This document shows positions 5,715-14,950 of a DNA stretch of 41,608 nucleotides, one piece after another (the stretch's first letter is position 1; each line of letters opens with the position of its first letter). The position numbers were made by a program, and so were the translations under genes. The notes under the pieces are model-generated. The model ran no database searches, was not told where the DNA came from, and saw only the letters and a list, made by a program, of their open reading frames with translations. This DNA is from a virus. The stretch covers positions 1-41,608 of the IMG/VR virus record IMGVR_UViG_3300018719_000029. One strand, given 5' to 3'.

Positions 5715-7175
5715 TCATCCTATTTGTACACCGTTTACATAGACACCACCAGATGCTTCTAACCTTAATTCCCGATCGGCATGGATGTAACCATCTCTAG
5801 CAAACCAAATTTGCATATCATTGATTAGATCTTGAATTGCAAATACTAAGTTTCTTCCTGAAATACCGGAGTAAATGTTGATGTCAGCGAAATCCGATTT
5901 CATCTCTACTCCCTTCCCGCCTGAACTGCTTGTTCTTACGGTTGCGCCCGTCACTCGCCCACCTTCAATTTCAGAACCTATAATTGTTGATGCTCGTATA
6001 GTTCCTGAAAAGTCTCCATCGACACCACGGAGAGTCCCTGTAAACGTACCACCGGCTGCGGACAAGTCTCCCGAGAATGTACCTCCTGCTGCTACCAAAT
6101 CCCCGGTGAATGTCCCCCCTGCCGCCTGAAGGTTACCGGTGAATGTTCCTGATGCTGCTTGTAGCTCCCCGTTAAACTTGTAGATGTTGTTTTGCGGATC
6201 GAAGTAAAGCGCATCAGTATATGAGCCGTTGCCATTTCCTTTTTGCATTCTGAATTCATCGGCATTCCATATAGAGCGGGCGCGTTTGTCGTAGCGTTCA
6301 GTTACAATGCCTTGGTCCGGTCCGATTTTAACGCCGTACATCCATTTATCCTTGCCGACGGTGGTGGTTTGGATGCGGTATATATCGTATTGGATACCAT
6401 GGATGTAGTTTGCAATTTTTACGCTGCTGTTGATTCGTTCCCGTGGTGAGTAAGTATATTCGATGATCCGTTGCTGTTCGTTAATCCCAAGTTCCTCGTC
6501 GATAACATCAACCGTGTCGCCTAGCTCAAAGTATTCTAAGCCCTTAAATTCAGGTAGCGTATTAAGTTCCAACACATTTACCTCATAGGCTGTCAACACC
6601 TGTCCAGATTGCCCGTTAACGTCTTTAACAATGCCCCGAAGGTTTTTACCTAGGCGAAACTGCACGCCCCTGTCTTGGCCCCTGCGATTAAGTAGTGACA
6701 CCGAGTATCCGAAATACATCAATTCTCCGCCAGTTTGCTCGGCAATCGTTCTGACAACGGCCCGAGCGTCGATGTTTTCCTTTAGATCAATGCTTATCAA
6801 TCCGGTAGGCTCTACGGTACCAACAGAAAATCCGGTGCCTTCTAAGGCCCTTTGGAGTAGTTGAAACGGCGTTCCCGTGTGGATGAATCCACCTTCAAAC
6901 AAACGAAAGAGCAGATCATAACCGACCTGCTCACATTCGACTGCTATTTCAATTGTTCCAGCGTCTGATCTTGTGCGCCTGTGATGGATGATGTTAAAAA
7001 GTTGGCCTTCAACTTGGGCGAAGTTACCGACTTGGATATACTGGCTTTTGTCCTCGTCCATATAGACGGAAAATCTAAGCGTATAAGCGCCGTTTATCTG
7101 CTCGTTGATCTCGTCATTAAAGTAATCTTCCAGCACCGCTACGGGCTTTCTTGATCTGTTTAAGATGGTTATCAA
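5715..7175 (-). CDS. Tail endopeptidase/Tal-like baseplate protein
   Basis: A 486-residue tail-tip protein. Residues 1-270 resemble the gp27-like hub domain of prophage tail endopeptidase (Tal) proteins: ITILNRSRKPVAVLEDYFND... GTPFQLLQRALEGTGF... ELGDTVDVIDEELGINEQQRI. Residues about 337-392 are a run of ten-residue repeats (AAGGTFTGDL type) predicted to make a beta-helical shaft, and the C-terminus (REL.LEASGGVYVNGVQIG) is typical of fibre shafts. It probably forms the central tip and attachment point for the host. The start is TTG at 7175 with GGAGGTG upstream. No clear peptidase residues are evident. Confidence 0.82.
   Translation of the reverse strand: MITILNRSRKPVAVLEDYFNDEINEQINGAYTLRFSVYMDEDKSQYIQVGNFAQVEGQLFNIIHHRRTRSDAGTIEIAVECEQVGYDLLFRLFEGGFIHTGTPFQLLQRALEGTGFSVGTVEPTGLISIDLKENIDARAVVRTIAEQTGGELMYFGYSVSLLNRRGQDRGVQFRLGKNLRGIVKDVNGQSGQVLTAYEVNVLELNTLPEFKGLEYFELGDTVDVIDEELGINEQQRIIEYTYSPRERINSSVKIANYIHGIQYDIYRIQTTTVGKDKWMYGVKIGPDQGIVTERYDKRARSIWNADEFRMQKGNGNGSYTDALYFDPQNNIYKFNGELQAASGTFTGNLQAAGGTFTGDLVAAGGTFSGDLSAAGGTFTGTLRGVDGDFSGTIRASTIIGSEIEGGRVTGATVRTSSSGGKGVEMKSDFADINIYSGISGRNLVFAIQDLINDMQIWFARDGYIHADRELRLEASGGVYVNGVQIG
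5998..6165 (-). repeat. 30-base tandem repeats coding AAGGTFxGxL
   Basis: Five to six imperfect 30-base units encode QAASGTFTGN, LQAAGGTFTGD, LVAAGGTFSGD, LSAAGGTFTGT and a diverged LRGVDGDFSGT. The units are in frame inside the tail-tip gene and likely vary in number by slippage or recombination. Confidence 0.8.
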
Positions 7176-7211
7176 TGTATCACCTCCAATATTTTACGCC
7201 ATAGTTTTATC

Positions 7212-7325
7212 CTATCCCGCCTTAATAGCTGTCTTGTACGGATCAGGTATGTCTTCCAAAACAACACGGCTCATGCTGAGTAAAAAGAGATAAAGGCGAA
7301 GTTTTCTTGCATCCAGTTCTTCCAC
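7212..7325 (-). CDS. Small CD1375/XkdX-like tail protein
   Basis: A 37-residue protein starting GTG (VEELDARKLRLYLFLLSMSR...) and containing LEDIPDPYKTAIKAG. Short proteins of this form (Leu/Tyr helix then a 'VP/IP..YK' end) occur at this position in many Firmicute phage tail operons. GGGGGTG lies 5 bases before the GTG, which is 3 bases after the upstream stop codon. Assignment to the CD1375-like group is tentative. Confidence 0.55.
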   Translation of the reverse strand: MEELDARKLRLYLFLLSMSRVVLEDIPDPYKTAIKAG

Positions 7326-7328
7326 GCT

Positions 7329-7619
7329 TTACACCCCCAATTGTAATGCAGTGAGATCGGCGACAAGTTGTTTTAGCTCGGCTATTTCTTCTTCCAGTGT
7401 TTTAGTAGCTACTGGACTTTCTGGCTTGTAACTTTCAAAGATTTCGTTAAATCCAACTCCGTCGATGTTCTTTACGCGAAGAGATTCTCCTGCGTTCTGT
7501 CGGTTAAAAAATTGCTTGTACAGTTCCTCAGATATTTCCCTATCGCCATCACTCGCCAGTTCGGGGATTGATTCTTTAAAACCAAACCCATCAGAGGTCA
7601 AAAAGATATATTTAGGCAT
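7329..7619 (-). CDS. Small tail-fibre-associated protein
   Basis: A 96-residue protein (MPKYIFLTSDGFGFKE...). The last 25 residues (LEEEIAELKQLVADLTALQ) are a short leucine-zipper coiled coil. It lies directly after the fibre gene and before the CD1375-like peptide, the place where XkdW-like or fibre-assembly proteins are usual. A role as fibre chaperone or accessory is inferred from position. Confidence 0.65.
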   Translation of the reverse strand: MPKYIFLTSDGFGFKESIPELASDGDREISEELYKQFFNRQNAGESLRVKNIDGVGFNEIFESYKPESPVATKTLEEEIAELKQLVADLTALQLGV

Positions 7620-7635
7620 TGATCACACCATCCTT

Positions 7636-8583
7636 TTAGTAGCCAATTGACATCCATTTGTATTTGTATTTTACATTGGCGGTGCCGCGAGCATAGATGC
7701 GGAATTGAGTGCTGTTGAGTGCAAAAACACTACCCGATCCCGCACTAAGATTAGCGTCAGATGCCGTTTGACTTGACATTGACATTACGATATTAGATGT
7801 AGTATGGGCATGAGGAAATGTCCATGCTCCCGTGTCGTAGACTCCACTGCTATTCATCGTTAGGTCAGCAGTGCCCCACTGTATTATAAGGCCTGACGCA
7901 AGCGTCTGATATCCACTTTCTGCCAATTCAACCTGATTATTTTCCGTATTAAAAGTTTGCGACCAACGAGACCAACCGCTATCGTAAATACGAGAGTACT
8001 CCGTACGTGTATAACCGGCCTCATAGTAAATTGTTTGCTTTATAAAAAGGTTTTGCCTTTCTACTCTTAAGATGATTAAGCGTGCAGTAGAAGAGGTTAC
8101 GGGTTCATTACCTTTAGCCCCCGTAATAATACCAGAGTAGACACCTTGTGCAGTCAACTCATTAAAATCTGAAAAATCAGGAATCGCTTTGAACAACCCG
8201 ATAAATCCGCTGTTGTTTATTGTATCAACTGCGCTTTGATTCGCTTTTCCAGATAATGCATTCGTCACATCTGCCAAATGTTCATCAGAGGAATCTAATC
8301 TAGCCCCCAATACAGGGTATCCACCCCGAGCGTCAACAATTTCTGTGTTGTCATTTCCGGACTGTGCAACAATTTCACTAATACGTCCATTAACATTATC
8401 GATGGCTTCTTTTACATCATCCCCAGGCACTTGCCCTGTGTACATTATATCTTCTGCCTTGTGCGCCGTTTTAGAGCCTATGTGACCGGTCAATTCAGTA
8501 TTCAGATTCTGAAAGTTTTGGTTGATCTTTGGGTTACTGACTCTTAGTTTCTCATTAAGAGGTATATTCTGAATATCAGCCAT
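7636..8583 (-). CDS. Tail fibre with knob and gp53-like tip
   Basis: A 315-residue fibre. Residues 1-125 are a helical shaft with coiled-coil character. Residues about 140-210 resemble the pyocin-knob domain (GVYSGIITGAKGNEPVTSSTARLIILRVERQNLFIKQTIYY... SGWSRWSQ). Residues 225-315 match the gp53-like C-terminal receptor-binding domain (ASGLIIQWGTADL... WTFPHAHTT... YKYKWMSIGY). It probably binds the host surface and sets host range. AGGGAGGGG precedes the ATG. It follows Dit in the tail operon. Confidence 0.8.
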   Translation of the reverse strand: MADIQNIPLNEKLRVSNPKINQNFQNLNTELTGHIGSKTAHKAEDIMYTGQVPGDDVKEAIDNVNGRISEIVAQSGNDNTEIVDARGGYPVLGARLDSSDEHLADVTNALSGKANQSAVDTINNSGFIGLFKAIPDFSDFNELTAQGVYSGIITGAKGNEPVTSSTARLIILRVERQNLFIKQTIYYEAGYTRTEYSRIYDSGWSRWSQTFNTENNQVELAESGYQTLASGLIIQWGTADLTMNSSGVYDTGAWTFPHAHTTSNIVMSMSSQTASDANLSAGSGSVFALNSTQFRIYARGTANVKYKYKWMSIGY

Positions 8584-8597
8584 TACGTTCCCCTCCC

Positions 8598-9410
8598 TTA
8601 TGCTGGGTACTTAGCGTTAAATATGACATCAACAGTTACATTGAGGTTTGTTCCGCCCACAATCAAATCAGATGTTCCAGGCGGTAACTTACCAAAGTTC
8701 GCGTTTGTGTTTTGCAACACGTTTTGCGTTCCGATTCTTGCGGTTTTGCGTTTAAAGTCAATTGTCAAAGTCCCGCTCATAGGCGAGATATATGAAAAAA
8801 CAACGCCGCCTATCGTAAGTGAAAGAGTAGAAAAAGAACCCGTCACTTCCACGACAGGTTCGATGTTTAATTTTCCAAAGTTATTAATTTGAACCGTTCC
8901 CGGACCGTTAAAGCTGAAAGAGTAATCATCCGACCATGAGAAATCATCATCCCATGTGTAGTCCGTGTCCCAGGTAAGTAAATCGGATGTTGATTGGACC
9001 CCGTATGCAAACGGATCATAAGCCGTAAACGGCAGGGTGAACAGCCCCAGTCCTACGGCCCTGTTAATTTGGAGGTCTCCGCTATACCTGACATAATACT
9101 GCCTGTCTGGTTGATTGCGAAAAATAAGCGGCATAGTTTTCGGCTTGCCATCAGGGCCGATCAAATAGGCTGCCAAATCAGAGACTAGCTTTTGTAATTC
9201 AATCGAATTACGAGCCACCAATGCGCATTCTAGTGGCATCTGTCGCGGGCCCAAATATGCACCGAAATCATAGGCTCCATGCATATTGGGTATTGAAACA
9301 ATGTTATCCACCGTTGGAGGAGCAATAGGGCGCTGCGATTCTCGCAACACCCTCATACCAAGCTCCCGTGGAGTTTTGTCACCTAGATATAAAACTACAT
9401 CTGCACTCAC
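8598..9410 (-). CDS. Distal tail protein (Dit)
   Basis: A 270-residue protein of the Sipho_tail/Dit family, which forms the hexameric ring between tail tube and tip. Visible features: N-terminal ring domain (GDKTPRELGMRVLRESQRP... PNMHGAYDFG... LGPRQMPLECALVA), a TLPFTAYDPFAYG motif typical of Dit, and a C-terminal beta-rich galectin-like part (VVEVTGSFSTLSLTIGG). The start is GTG, overlapping the tape-measure stop by 4 bases (GTGA), with GGAGGTG 9 bases upstream. The gene order tape measure-Dit-fibre/Tal supports the call. Confidence 0.9.
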   Translation of the reverse strand: MSADVVLYLGDKTPRELGMRVLRESQRPIAPPTVDNIVSIPNMHGAYDFGAYLGPRQMPLECALVARNSIELQKLVSDLAAYLIGPDGKPKTMPLIFRNQPDRQYYVRYSGDLQINRAVGLGLFTLPFTAYDPFAYGVQSTSDLLTWDTDYTWDDDFSWSDDYSFSFNGPGTVQINNFGKLNIEPVVEVTGSFSTLSLTIGGVVFSYISPMSGTLTIDFKRKTARIGTQNVLQNTNANFGKLPPGTSDLIVGGTNLNVTVDVIFNAKYPA

Positions 9411-12400
9411 CCGGGTGCACCTCCCAACCCTCTTGTATTGCTTGTGATTACGCCGCCCAATTTTTGAGCGAGTACGTTGATATCGTTGTCGTTTCTGACA
9501 TGGAAATTAGCCCCCCGGAACATGTCCGCGAAGTTGTTTGTGATTTGGCTTCCTCCCGCCGTTGCCCCTGGGTGATTATCAACAATCCCTCCCGCTGGAA
9601 TAGCAATAGAATTCATGCCAGGGATCGCCGCACTTGCAAGGGCTTGGGCTTGCCGCTCGATGTCGGAAACCTTGTCCTTTAGACCAAGTTCAAATCCTTC
9701 CCCTGTAAACTCGCCAATCTCCCTCATAACCCTAGAAGGTGACTTGATTGTCAGTTTATTCCTGAATGTCTTAGGAACGCTTGTAGCTGTTACGCCCGCC
9801 CATTCCGAAATTTTGTTGCCCATGGAATTAAGCCCATCAAGCAGACCCTGTACAATGTTCTGGCCTATTTCCTTAAGATTGATGCTCTTCAAAAAGTTTT
9901 GAATATCGTTCCAGACATTTACGAAAAACTGCTTGGCTTGCTCTAATTTTGCGGATACACCAGCTTTAAGTTCTTCGAACTTTTGGAGTCCTTCTGTTTT
10001 TACGTTGTTGAATATTTCCTTCGCCTTGTTCCACAAGTCACTAAAAAATTTTTTCATCCCCTGGTCTATTTCGTACGTGATACGCATCCAACCGGCCTTA
10101 AAGCTTTCCCATCTGCTTAAAATCTCGCCGGTCTCCCAATCGACATTATCAATATGGCTCTTGGCTTGCTTTTTGGCTTCGTCGACAACCTTGGTATGCA
10201 TATCCTCGGCTTGCTTTACAGATTCGTCACGTTGCCGCTTGGCTTCGGCTATCAGCTTGTCGGCCTGTTCTGCGGTTATAGTGCCCATCTCGTCGCGTTG
10301 CTTTTTGATTTGAGCGACGACCACCTGGTATTGGTCTTCTGCTGTCTTTTTGGCTTCATCACGCTGTTTGATGCTGTTTTTGACTACTTCGGCGGCTTGT
10401 TGTGCAGTCAGGTCAGACGCTTCTTCTTTCAAACGTTCCAACAGTTCCGTTTGTTGGTCCACGCTATCCGTAAGGACTTGCACGGCGGTACCTGTCATGC
10501 TTTCCTGGATCTTTACGATCTCGTCATATTCCTGTTGCGTTATGCCACGCTTTTGTTTCATAGCGGCGAGCATGATTTTGGCCACGCGGTTTTGACCATC
10601 TTGCAGTTCTTTTTCCTGGGAAGCCTGGGCTTCCTTAAGCCGATTTAATGCTTCCTCTTTCTCTTTGGCCGTTAATTCCTTGGAGTTAGCAAGGAAGATT
10701 TGCATTTGGGAAAGCTGCGTTTGATGGTCCTTCTTCATTTTGTCGGTGATCTCGTCGCCCATGGCAAAAAATGTATCCGCAATGTTTGATGCGGTCTCTT
10801 CGGTAACAGCACGACCGGACCACTTCAAAGAATTGAGTTCAACCATGGCCTTGTTTCGAAGACCAAGGAACGCGTCGACAACCTCCTCAGACGCTGTTTC
10901 TGCGCTCTCTCCCAAATCTTCCATGGCCGGTACGACCCCATTAACAACGGAGTCAGTGAACTCATCCGCTGACAGAGTGGCTGCATCAAAACCGGTTGTG
11001 AGGCCCCCTAATCCGGCTCCGCCTCCACCGCCAGTATCTGCGCCGCCAGTCTTGGATTCAATTGATTTCAACTTTTCTTCCAAGGCTTCAAGTGATTTTA
11101 CCTGTTCGTCAATCACCGGGGCGATGTTAACCGCTTCTTTTACAGCATCGCCCATGCTCTGCATTTCGGAGTTAAGACCATTTTTAAACGCATCAGCAAA
11201 TGATTGCCCAGCGTCCTGCCATTTCGGGTTGTATGTTTGAAGAAGGCGGATAATCTCATCATTGTTCTTTGCAACAATCAGCTTGCGGGCCTCGGCTTGA
11301 AGGTTTTCCTGCTGTGTAAGTTGGTCGAAATGTTCTTTAAACTTATCCTTCTGCGCCTGGAGTTCAGATTGGACCGAGGTTGTCCGTTCCTTCTCCGTCT
11401 CCTTCAACCCTTCATAGTGATCTTTAAGAGCCGTCTTCTGCTCGGATAACCCAGCTTGAACTGCTGCTGTGCGCTCCTTCTCTTGTTCCTTAATCGCATC
11501 AATCTCGGCCTTTAACTGCTCTTTACGGAGATTGGCCGCCTCTTTCGCTGCATCAATTTGAGCCTTTAGCGCTTCTTTTTGTGTTTTCCGCTGCTCAAGC
11601 AATTGTGAACGCTCGTAATCCGCGATGGTCTTTGCTAGGTCCTTTTGGATTCTTTCTCGTTCCTCTGCCGTTTCCGCAGCAAGTAACTGTTTGTTTAGCT
11701 CGGCAACTTTTGCCTGATGCTCTTGCTCCTTCGCAGCCTTTTCCTCGGCTTCGGTTTGTCCGTCAATTGCATCGATTTGATCTTGAAGACCCTTCACCTG
11801 TTTGTAAAGTTCTTCGTCTATCAACTTTAGCTTTTCGGTGTATTCCTGATCGTAAATTTTCAGCCGGGCGTCCGATGCTTTCTTTTCAGCGTCGATTTGT
11901 TTATCAAGCGCTTTGGTTCGGTCTTCCTGTTCTGACTCCAAGTTTTTAATGATTTGCTCGGAAGACTTTTTCTCCGCTTCAATTCTCTTGTCGATTGCCG
12001 CTGTCTGCGCTTTCTCTTGCTCCTCGTATTGCTTTTTCAACGAAGTAACAATCGCATCGCCAAGCTTATTAATCATGTCCGTGTTTTTGGACAATTCATT
12101 TTTAGCCTGGTCAATTTGCTCTCTTAGCGCATCCGTAACGCCTTTGAGGTTTTCTTTGGCATCCTTAGCGGCCTTTTTGGTGCCGCCGCCTACCCCGGAA
12201 GCGATTTTGTCCCCTAATTCCTTGGCTTGTGCTCCTGAAGTTTTGGAGGTATCGGCAAGAGATTGCTTCGCACTATCACGGAAATTTTTAAAGCTACCGG
12301 ATGCCCTATTAAACGCCTTTTCTGACGCCTCTCCGTAAGTTTGTACAGCCGGGATAGATTGCTGGCTCATGTATCTATTAACAGCCACGAAAGCCGCGAT

Positions 12401-14398
12401 AAGCGCTCCTATGGCTGTTATAACAAGTCCAATAGGGCCGAGCATTCCTCTGATGGCTACACCCATGATACTCGCCGCCCGGGAGGCTATGGTCATACCG
12501 CCCGCCGAAGCTGTGGCAGCCGTTGAAAAAGCGGCTGTAGCGACGGCGGCGGTCTTGTTAGCCGTTGTGATCGCTCCGATTGCGCCCGATAGTTTTGAGA
12601 ATATCCCGATCATGCCGGATACTGACGATGTAATTTTGCCTAAGATAATCAGTAGCGGACCGGCAACCGTAACAACTCCGGCAATGCCAACCACGGTATT
12701 CCTTGTTGAATCATCCAAATTAGCGAACCAAGTCGCCCCTGCGGCCAATTTTTCAATGAGCGGCTGTAAGCTATCGAGCAGTTTCATCATTGCCGGAATC
12801 AGCGCTTCGCCCAAAGTGATCGCCGCATCCGTCAAGCGATTTTTAAATATTTTGAGTTGGGATTCTGTCGTGGCATAACGTTGCTCAGCCTCATTAGTCA
12901 GCGCCACATTCTCATCCCAAGCACGATTAGCTAGTTCCAACGAATTACGCATAACATCCCCAGCACCTGCCGACCGGAGTAAAGCGTCCCGCAGGCGGAT
13001 TTCAGACAATCCGAGAGCATCGATGACCCCGAACGTATTCCCGCCAGCTTCGTTAATCTTGCCCAGTCCCTCAATAAAGGCAAGTATGGCCTGTGCTGCA
13101 TCATCTTTAAATGTTTTAGTAAATTGGGCTGATGTCATACCCGCTACAGCAGCAAAATTCTCCAGATCCTTGCCGCCAGAATTGACAGATGATGCTATCT
13201 CAATCATTAGCCTCGAAATAGCAGTACCACCAGCCTCAGCTTCAATACCAACCGATGACAAAGACCCTGCAAAGGCTAAAATTTGATCCTCTGTCAATCC
13301 GATAGTATTACCAGCGCCAGCTATACGCAGACCCATTTCTACGATCTCGGACTCTGTTGTTGCTAAGTTATTACCTAGGGCGACGATGGTTGATCCGAGT
13401 CGATCAAACTGACTCTGTGGCATTTGAGTGATGTTTGCGAGCCGTGCAAGTGCCGTGGCCGCCTGATCGCTGCTTAAGTTTGTAGCAACACCCAAGTCAA
13501 CCATGGTCCGCGAAAATCCAAGGATTGCATCGGTTTTAATCCCGAGTTGTCCCGCTGCTTCTCCAACCCTTGCGATTTCTGTTGCGGCGACCGGAATTTC
13601 TTTGGACATCTCGCGTATGCCCGTACTAAGGTGGGCAAATTGCGCTTCCGTTGCATCAACTGTCTTTCTTACGCCTGCAAATGCACTTTCAAAGTCAATA
13701 GCCGCTTTAACCGACAAACCACCAACGGCAGCTAATGGGGCGGTGACGGACATGGTGAGTCCTTGCCCGGCCTTGGTCATTGCGTCACCGGCAGTCTGTA
13801 ACTTGTTGCTTACTCCACCAAGGGTCTGAGAAAGCTTGTTCCAACCTGATTCCTGCTTTATAATTTCAGCGTTTGTTTTATTTAATTCGGCGGCCAACTT
13901 AGCATACTCCGCCTCGGCTTTATTGGCTTTTGTGGTGTTGGAGTCGATTGATTTCGCATTACTTTCGATGGTTTTGGATGTCTTTTGATACTCCTGGTTA
14001 AGTGCATCCAGTTCCGCTTTAAGTTTTTGCGTTTCTTCCGATTCCTTGCCGGTTGCTTTAGCGCTGGCCTCGTACGCTGCCTGTGTTGCAGCGATCCTTT
14101 GCTTGAGCGATTCCGCAGCCTGGCTGTTTTTGTCCATGTTGTCTTTGGATTTTTGTAAGGCTTCGTGATAAGCCGTTACTTTAGCCCGCTGAATGTCCAT
14201 TTGCCGGTTAAGCGCATCAGATTTCAACTTCAGTGCATCGGTGCCGCTTCCGTAGGCTTTCAGGACCGCCGATCCTTTGTCGAATTCTGATTTAACCAAC
14301 TTCATTTGGCGATCCAGACCGGATAATGTTTTCTCTAGCCCGGAATCATCAATTGCTATCCTGGTGACTAGACCGGCGACTTCGATGTTCTCCGCCAT
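9407..14398 (-). CDS. Tail tape measure protein
   Basis: A 1663-residue protein, the largest gene. Residues 1-200 are coiled coil; residues 200-560 hold the TP901 tape-measure core (SVTAPLAAVGGLSVKAAIDFESAFAGVRKT... ARVGEAAGQLGIKTDAIL). Hydrophobic segments near 570-600 and 650-680 are the usual membrane-active region, and residues 760-1150 are long Lys/Glu/Gln coiled coils (EKERTAAVQ.. repeats). It sets tail length and enters the host membrane at DNA injection. Using the general rule of about 0.15 nm per residue, the tail would be about 250 nm (inference). No lytic domain was seen. Confidence 0.95.
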   Translation of the reverse strand: MAENIEVAGLVTRIAIDDSGLEKTLSGLDRQMKLVKSEFDKGSAVLKAYGSGTDALKLKSDALNRQMDIQRAKVTAYHEALQKSKDNMDKNSQAAESLKQRIAATQAAYEASAKATGKESEETQKLKAELDALNQEYQKTSKTIESNAKSIDSNTTKANKAEAEYAKLAAELNKTNAEIIKQESGWNKLSQTLGGVSNKLQTAGDAMTKAGQGLTMSVTAPLAAVGGLSVKAAIDFESAFAGVRKTVDATEAQFAHLSTGIREMSKEIPVAATEIARVGEAAGQLGIKTDAILGFSRTMVDLGVATNLSSDQAATALARLANITQMPQSQFDRLGSTIVALGNNLATTESEIVEMGLRIAGAGNTIGLTEDQILAFAGSLSSVGIEAEAGGTAISRLMIEIASSVNSGGKDLENFAAVAGMTSAQFTKTFKDDAAQAILAFIEGLGKINEAGGNTFGVIDALGLSEIRLRDALLRSAGAGDVMRNSLELANRAWDENVALTNEAEQRYATTESQLKIFKNRLTDAAITLGEALIPAMMKLLDSLQPLIEKLAAGATWFANLDDSTRNTVVGIAGVVTVAGPLLIILGKITSSVSGMIGIFSKLSGAIGAITTANKTAAVATAAFSTAATASAGGMTIASRAASIMGVAIRGMLGPIGLVITAIGALIAAFVAVNRYMSQQSIPAVQTYGEASEKAFNRASGSFKNFRDSAKQSLADTSKTSGAQAKELGDKIASGVGGGTKKAAKDAKENLKGVTDALREQIDQAKNELSKNTDMINKLGDAIVTSLKKQYEEQEKAQTAAIDKRIEAEKKSSEQIIKNLESEQEDRTKALDKQIDAEKKASDARLKIYDQEYTEKLKLIDEELYKQVKGLQDQIDAIDGQTEAEEKAAKEQEHQAKVAELNKQLLAAETAEERERIQKDLAKTIADYERSQLLEQRKTQKEALKAQIDAAKEAANLRKEQLKAEIDAIKEQEKERTAAVQAGLSEQKTALKDHYEGLKETEKERTTSVQSELQAQKDKFKEHFDQLTQQENLQAEARKLIVAKNNDEIIRLLQTYNPKWQDAGQSFADAFKNGLNSEMQSMGDAVKEAVNIAPVIDEQVKSLEALEEKLKSIESKTGGADTGGGGGAGLGGLTTGFDAATLSADEFTDSVVNGVVPAMEDLGESAETASEEVVDAFLGLRNKAMVELNSLKWSGRAVTEETASNIADTFFAMGDEITDKMKKDHQTQLSQMQIFLANSKELTAKEKEEALNRLKEAQASQEKELQDGQNRVAKIMLAAMKQKRGITQQEYDEIVKIQESMTGTAVQVLTDSVDQQTELLERLKEEASDLTAQQAAEVVKNSIKQRDEAKKTAEDQYQVVVAQIKKQRDEMGTITAEQADKLIAEAKRQRDESVKQAEDMHTKVVDEAKKQAKSHIDNVDWETGEILSRWESFKAGWMRITYEIDQGMKKFFSDLWNKAKEIFNNVKTEGLQKFEELKAGVSAKLEQAKQFFVNVWNDIQNFLKSINLKEIGQNIVQGLLDGLNSMGNKISEWAGVTATSVPKTFRNKLTIKSPSRVMREIGEFTGEGFELGLKDKVSDIERQAQALASAAIPGMNSIAIPAGGIVDNHPGATAGGSQITNNFADMFRGANFHVRNDNDINVLAQKLGGVITSNTRGLGGAPG

Positions 14399-14421
14399 AT
14401 TTTACCCTCACCCCCTGTCCG

Positions 14422-14607
14422 TCACAGTCCCATTGAATCGAGGAGACTATCTTGTTCTTGCTTGGCTTCTCGACCCGAATGTTTCAAAAGTTGGAAATAA
14501 AAAAAGATATCCATCTCGTCGATTTGGGCAAGTGTCCATCCTTGTTTCATGAGATTAAGATAAAAGTCATTTATAAAGTCCTGAGGATCATAATCCTCGT
14601 TTAGGCG
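14422..14607 (-). CDS. Tail chaperone extension (gpT-like), -1 frameshift product
   Basis: A 61-residue open frame with no start or SD of its own, entered by -1 slippage at C CCA AAC (14607-14613). It begins RLNEDYDPQDFINDFYLNL and continues through LMKQGWTLAQIDEMDIFFYFQLL. The 159-residue fusion of the two frames would be the G-T chaperone form, in which the T part binds the tape measure protein and the tube subunit. The position directly before the tape measure gene is exactly where gpT parts are found. Confidence 0.85.
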   Translation of the reverse strand, partial: RLNEDYDPQDFINDFYLNLMKQGWTLAQIDEMDIFFYFQLLKHSGREAKQEQDSLLDSMGL

Positions 14608-14613
14608 TTTGGG
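14583..14613 (-). promoter_or_regulatory. Programmed -1 frameshift site of the tail chaperone
   Basis: The slippery heptamer C CCA AAC (14607-14613) lies in the right phase two codons before the zero-frame stop. Eight bases downstream is a perfect stem GAGGAT-TATG-ATCCTC (14583-14598), the kind of structure that stimulates -1 slippage. Confidence 0.85.
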
Positions 14614-14900
14614 TCCGGCTCTGCTCCGATTGCTTCCGATCCCCCGTTAATGATCTCCTCACAGATCGCAACAACGGTAGTCAAAACCTTACGGGCGTCA
14701 ATGCCGTCATAGCACTGATCAAAGGTAAACTGATTGCCGAATGCAGAAACGATAAAATCGATAAGCGAATCTACGGTTTCCGCTTGAACGCCTTCGCTCA
14801 ATTGCTTTTGCATTTCCAACGTCTTTCTGAAAACACGTCCCGGGACAAACGACTGAACAAACTCTTTTTCTTGACCTTCGATTACCAGTTTAATTTTCAT
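14601..14900 (-). CDS. Tail assembly chaperone, zero frame (gpG-like)
   Basis: A 99-residue protein (MKIKLVIEGQEKEFVQSFVPGRVFRKTLEMQKQL...) of the small alpha-helical tail chaperone type. It lies between the tail tube and tape measure genes. It coats the tape measure before tube polymerisation and is absent from mature virions. Its end EPDPNA encodes the slippery sequence that leads to the 61-residue extension. GGAGAAAG precedes the ATG. A terminator just upstream (14921-14942) lowers read-through from the tail tube gene. Confidence 0.88.
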   Translation of the reverse strand: MKIKLVIEGQEKEFVQSFVPGRVFRKTLEMQKQLSEGVQAETVDSLIDFIVSAFGNQFTFDQCYDGIDARKVLTTVVAICEEIINGGSEAIGAEPDPNA

Positions 14901-14920
14901 GTTCTTTCTCCTTTCAAATT

Positions 14921-14942
14921 AAAAGGGGCGGCGAACCGCCCC
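14921..14942 (-). terminator. Terminator after the tail tube gene
   Basis: Perfect seven-pair stem GGGGCGG/CCGCCCC with a CGAA/TTCG tetraloop, followed on the minus strand by TTTTAATTT. It lies after the extended tail tube stop (14951) and before the chaperone SD; it probably sets a high tube-to-chaperone ratio. Confidence 0.8.
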
Positions 14943-14950
14943 ATCATGGT

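Noticed and set aside
9615-12878. Several plus-strand ORFs of 80-170 codons
   Set aside because: All are antisense to the tape measure gene, without ribosome binding sites, and their repetitive composition mirrors the coiled-coil coding sequence.
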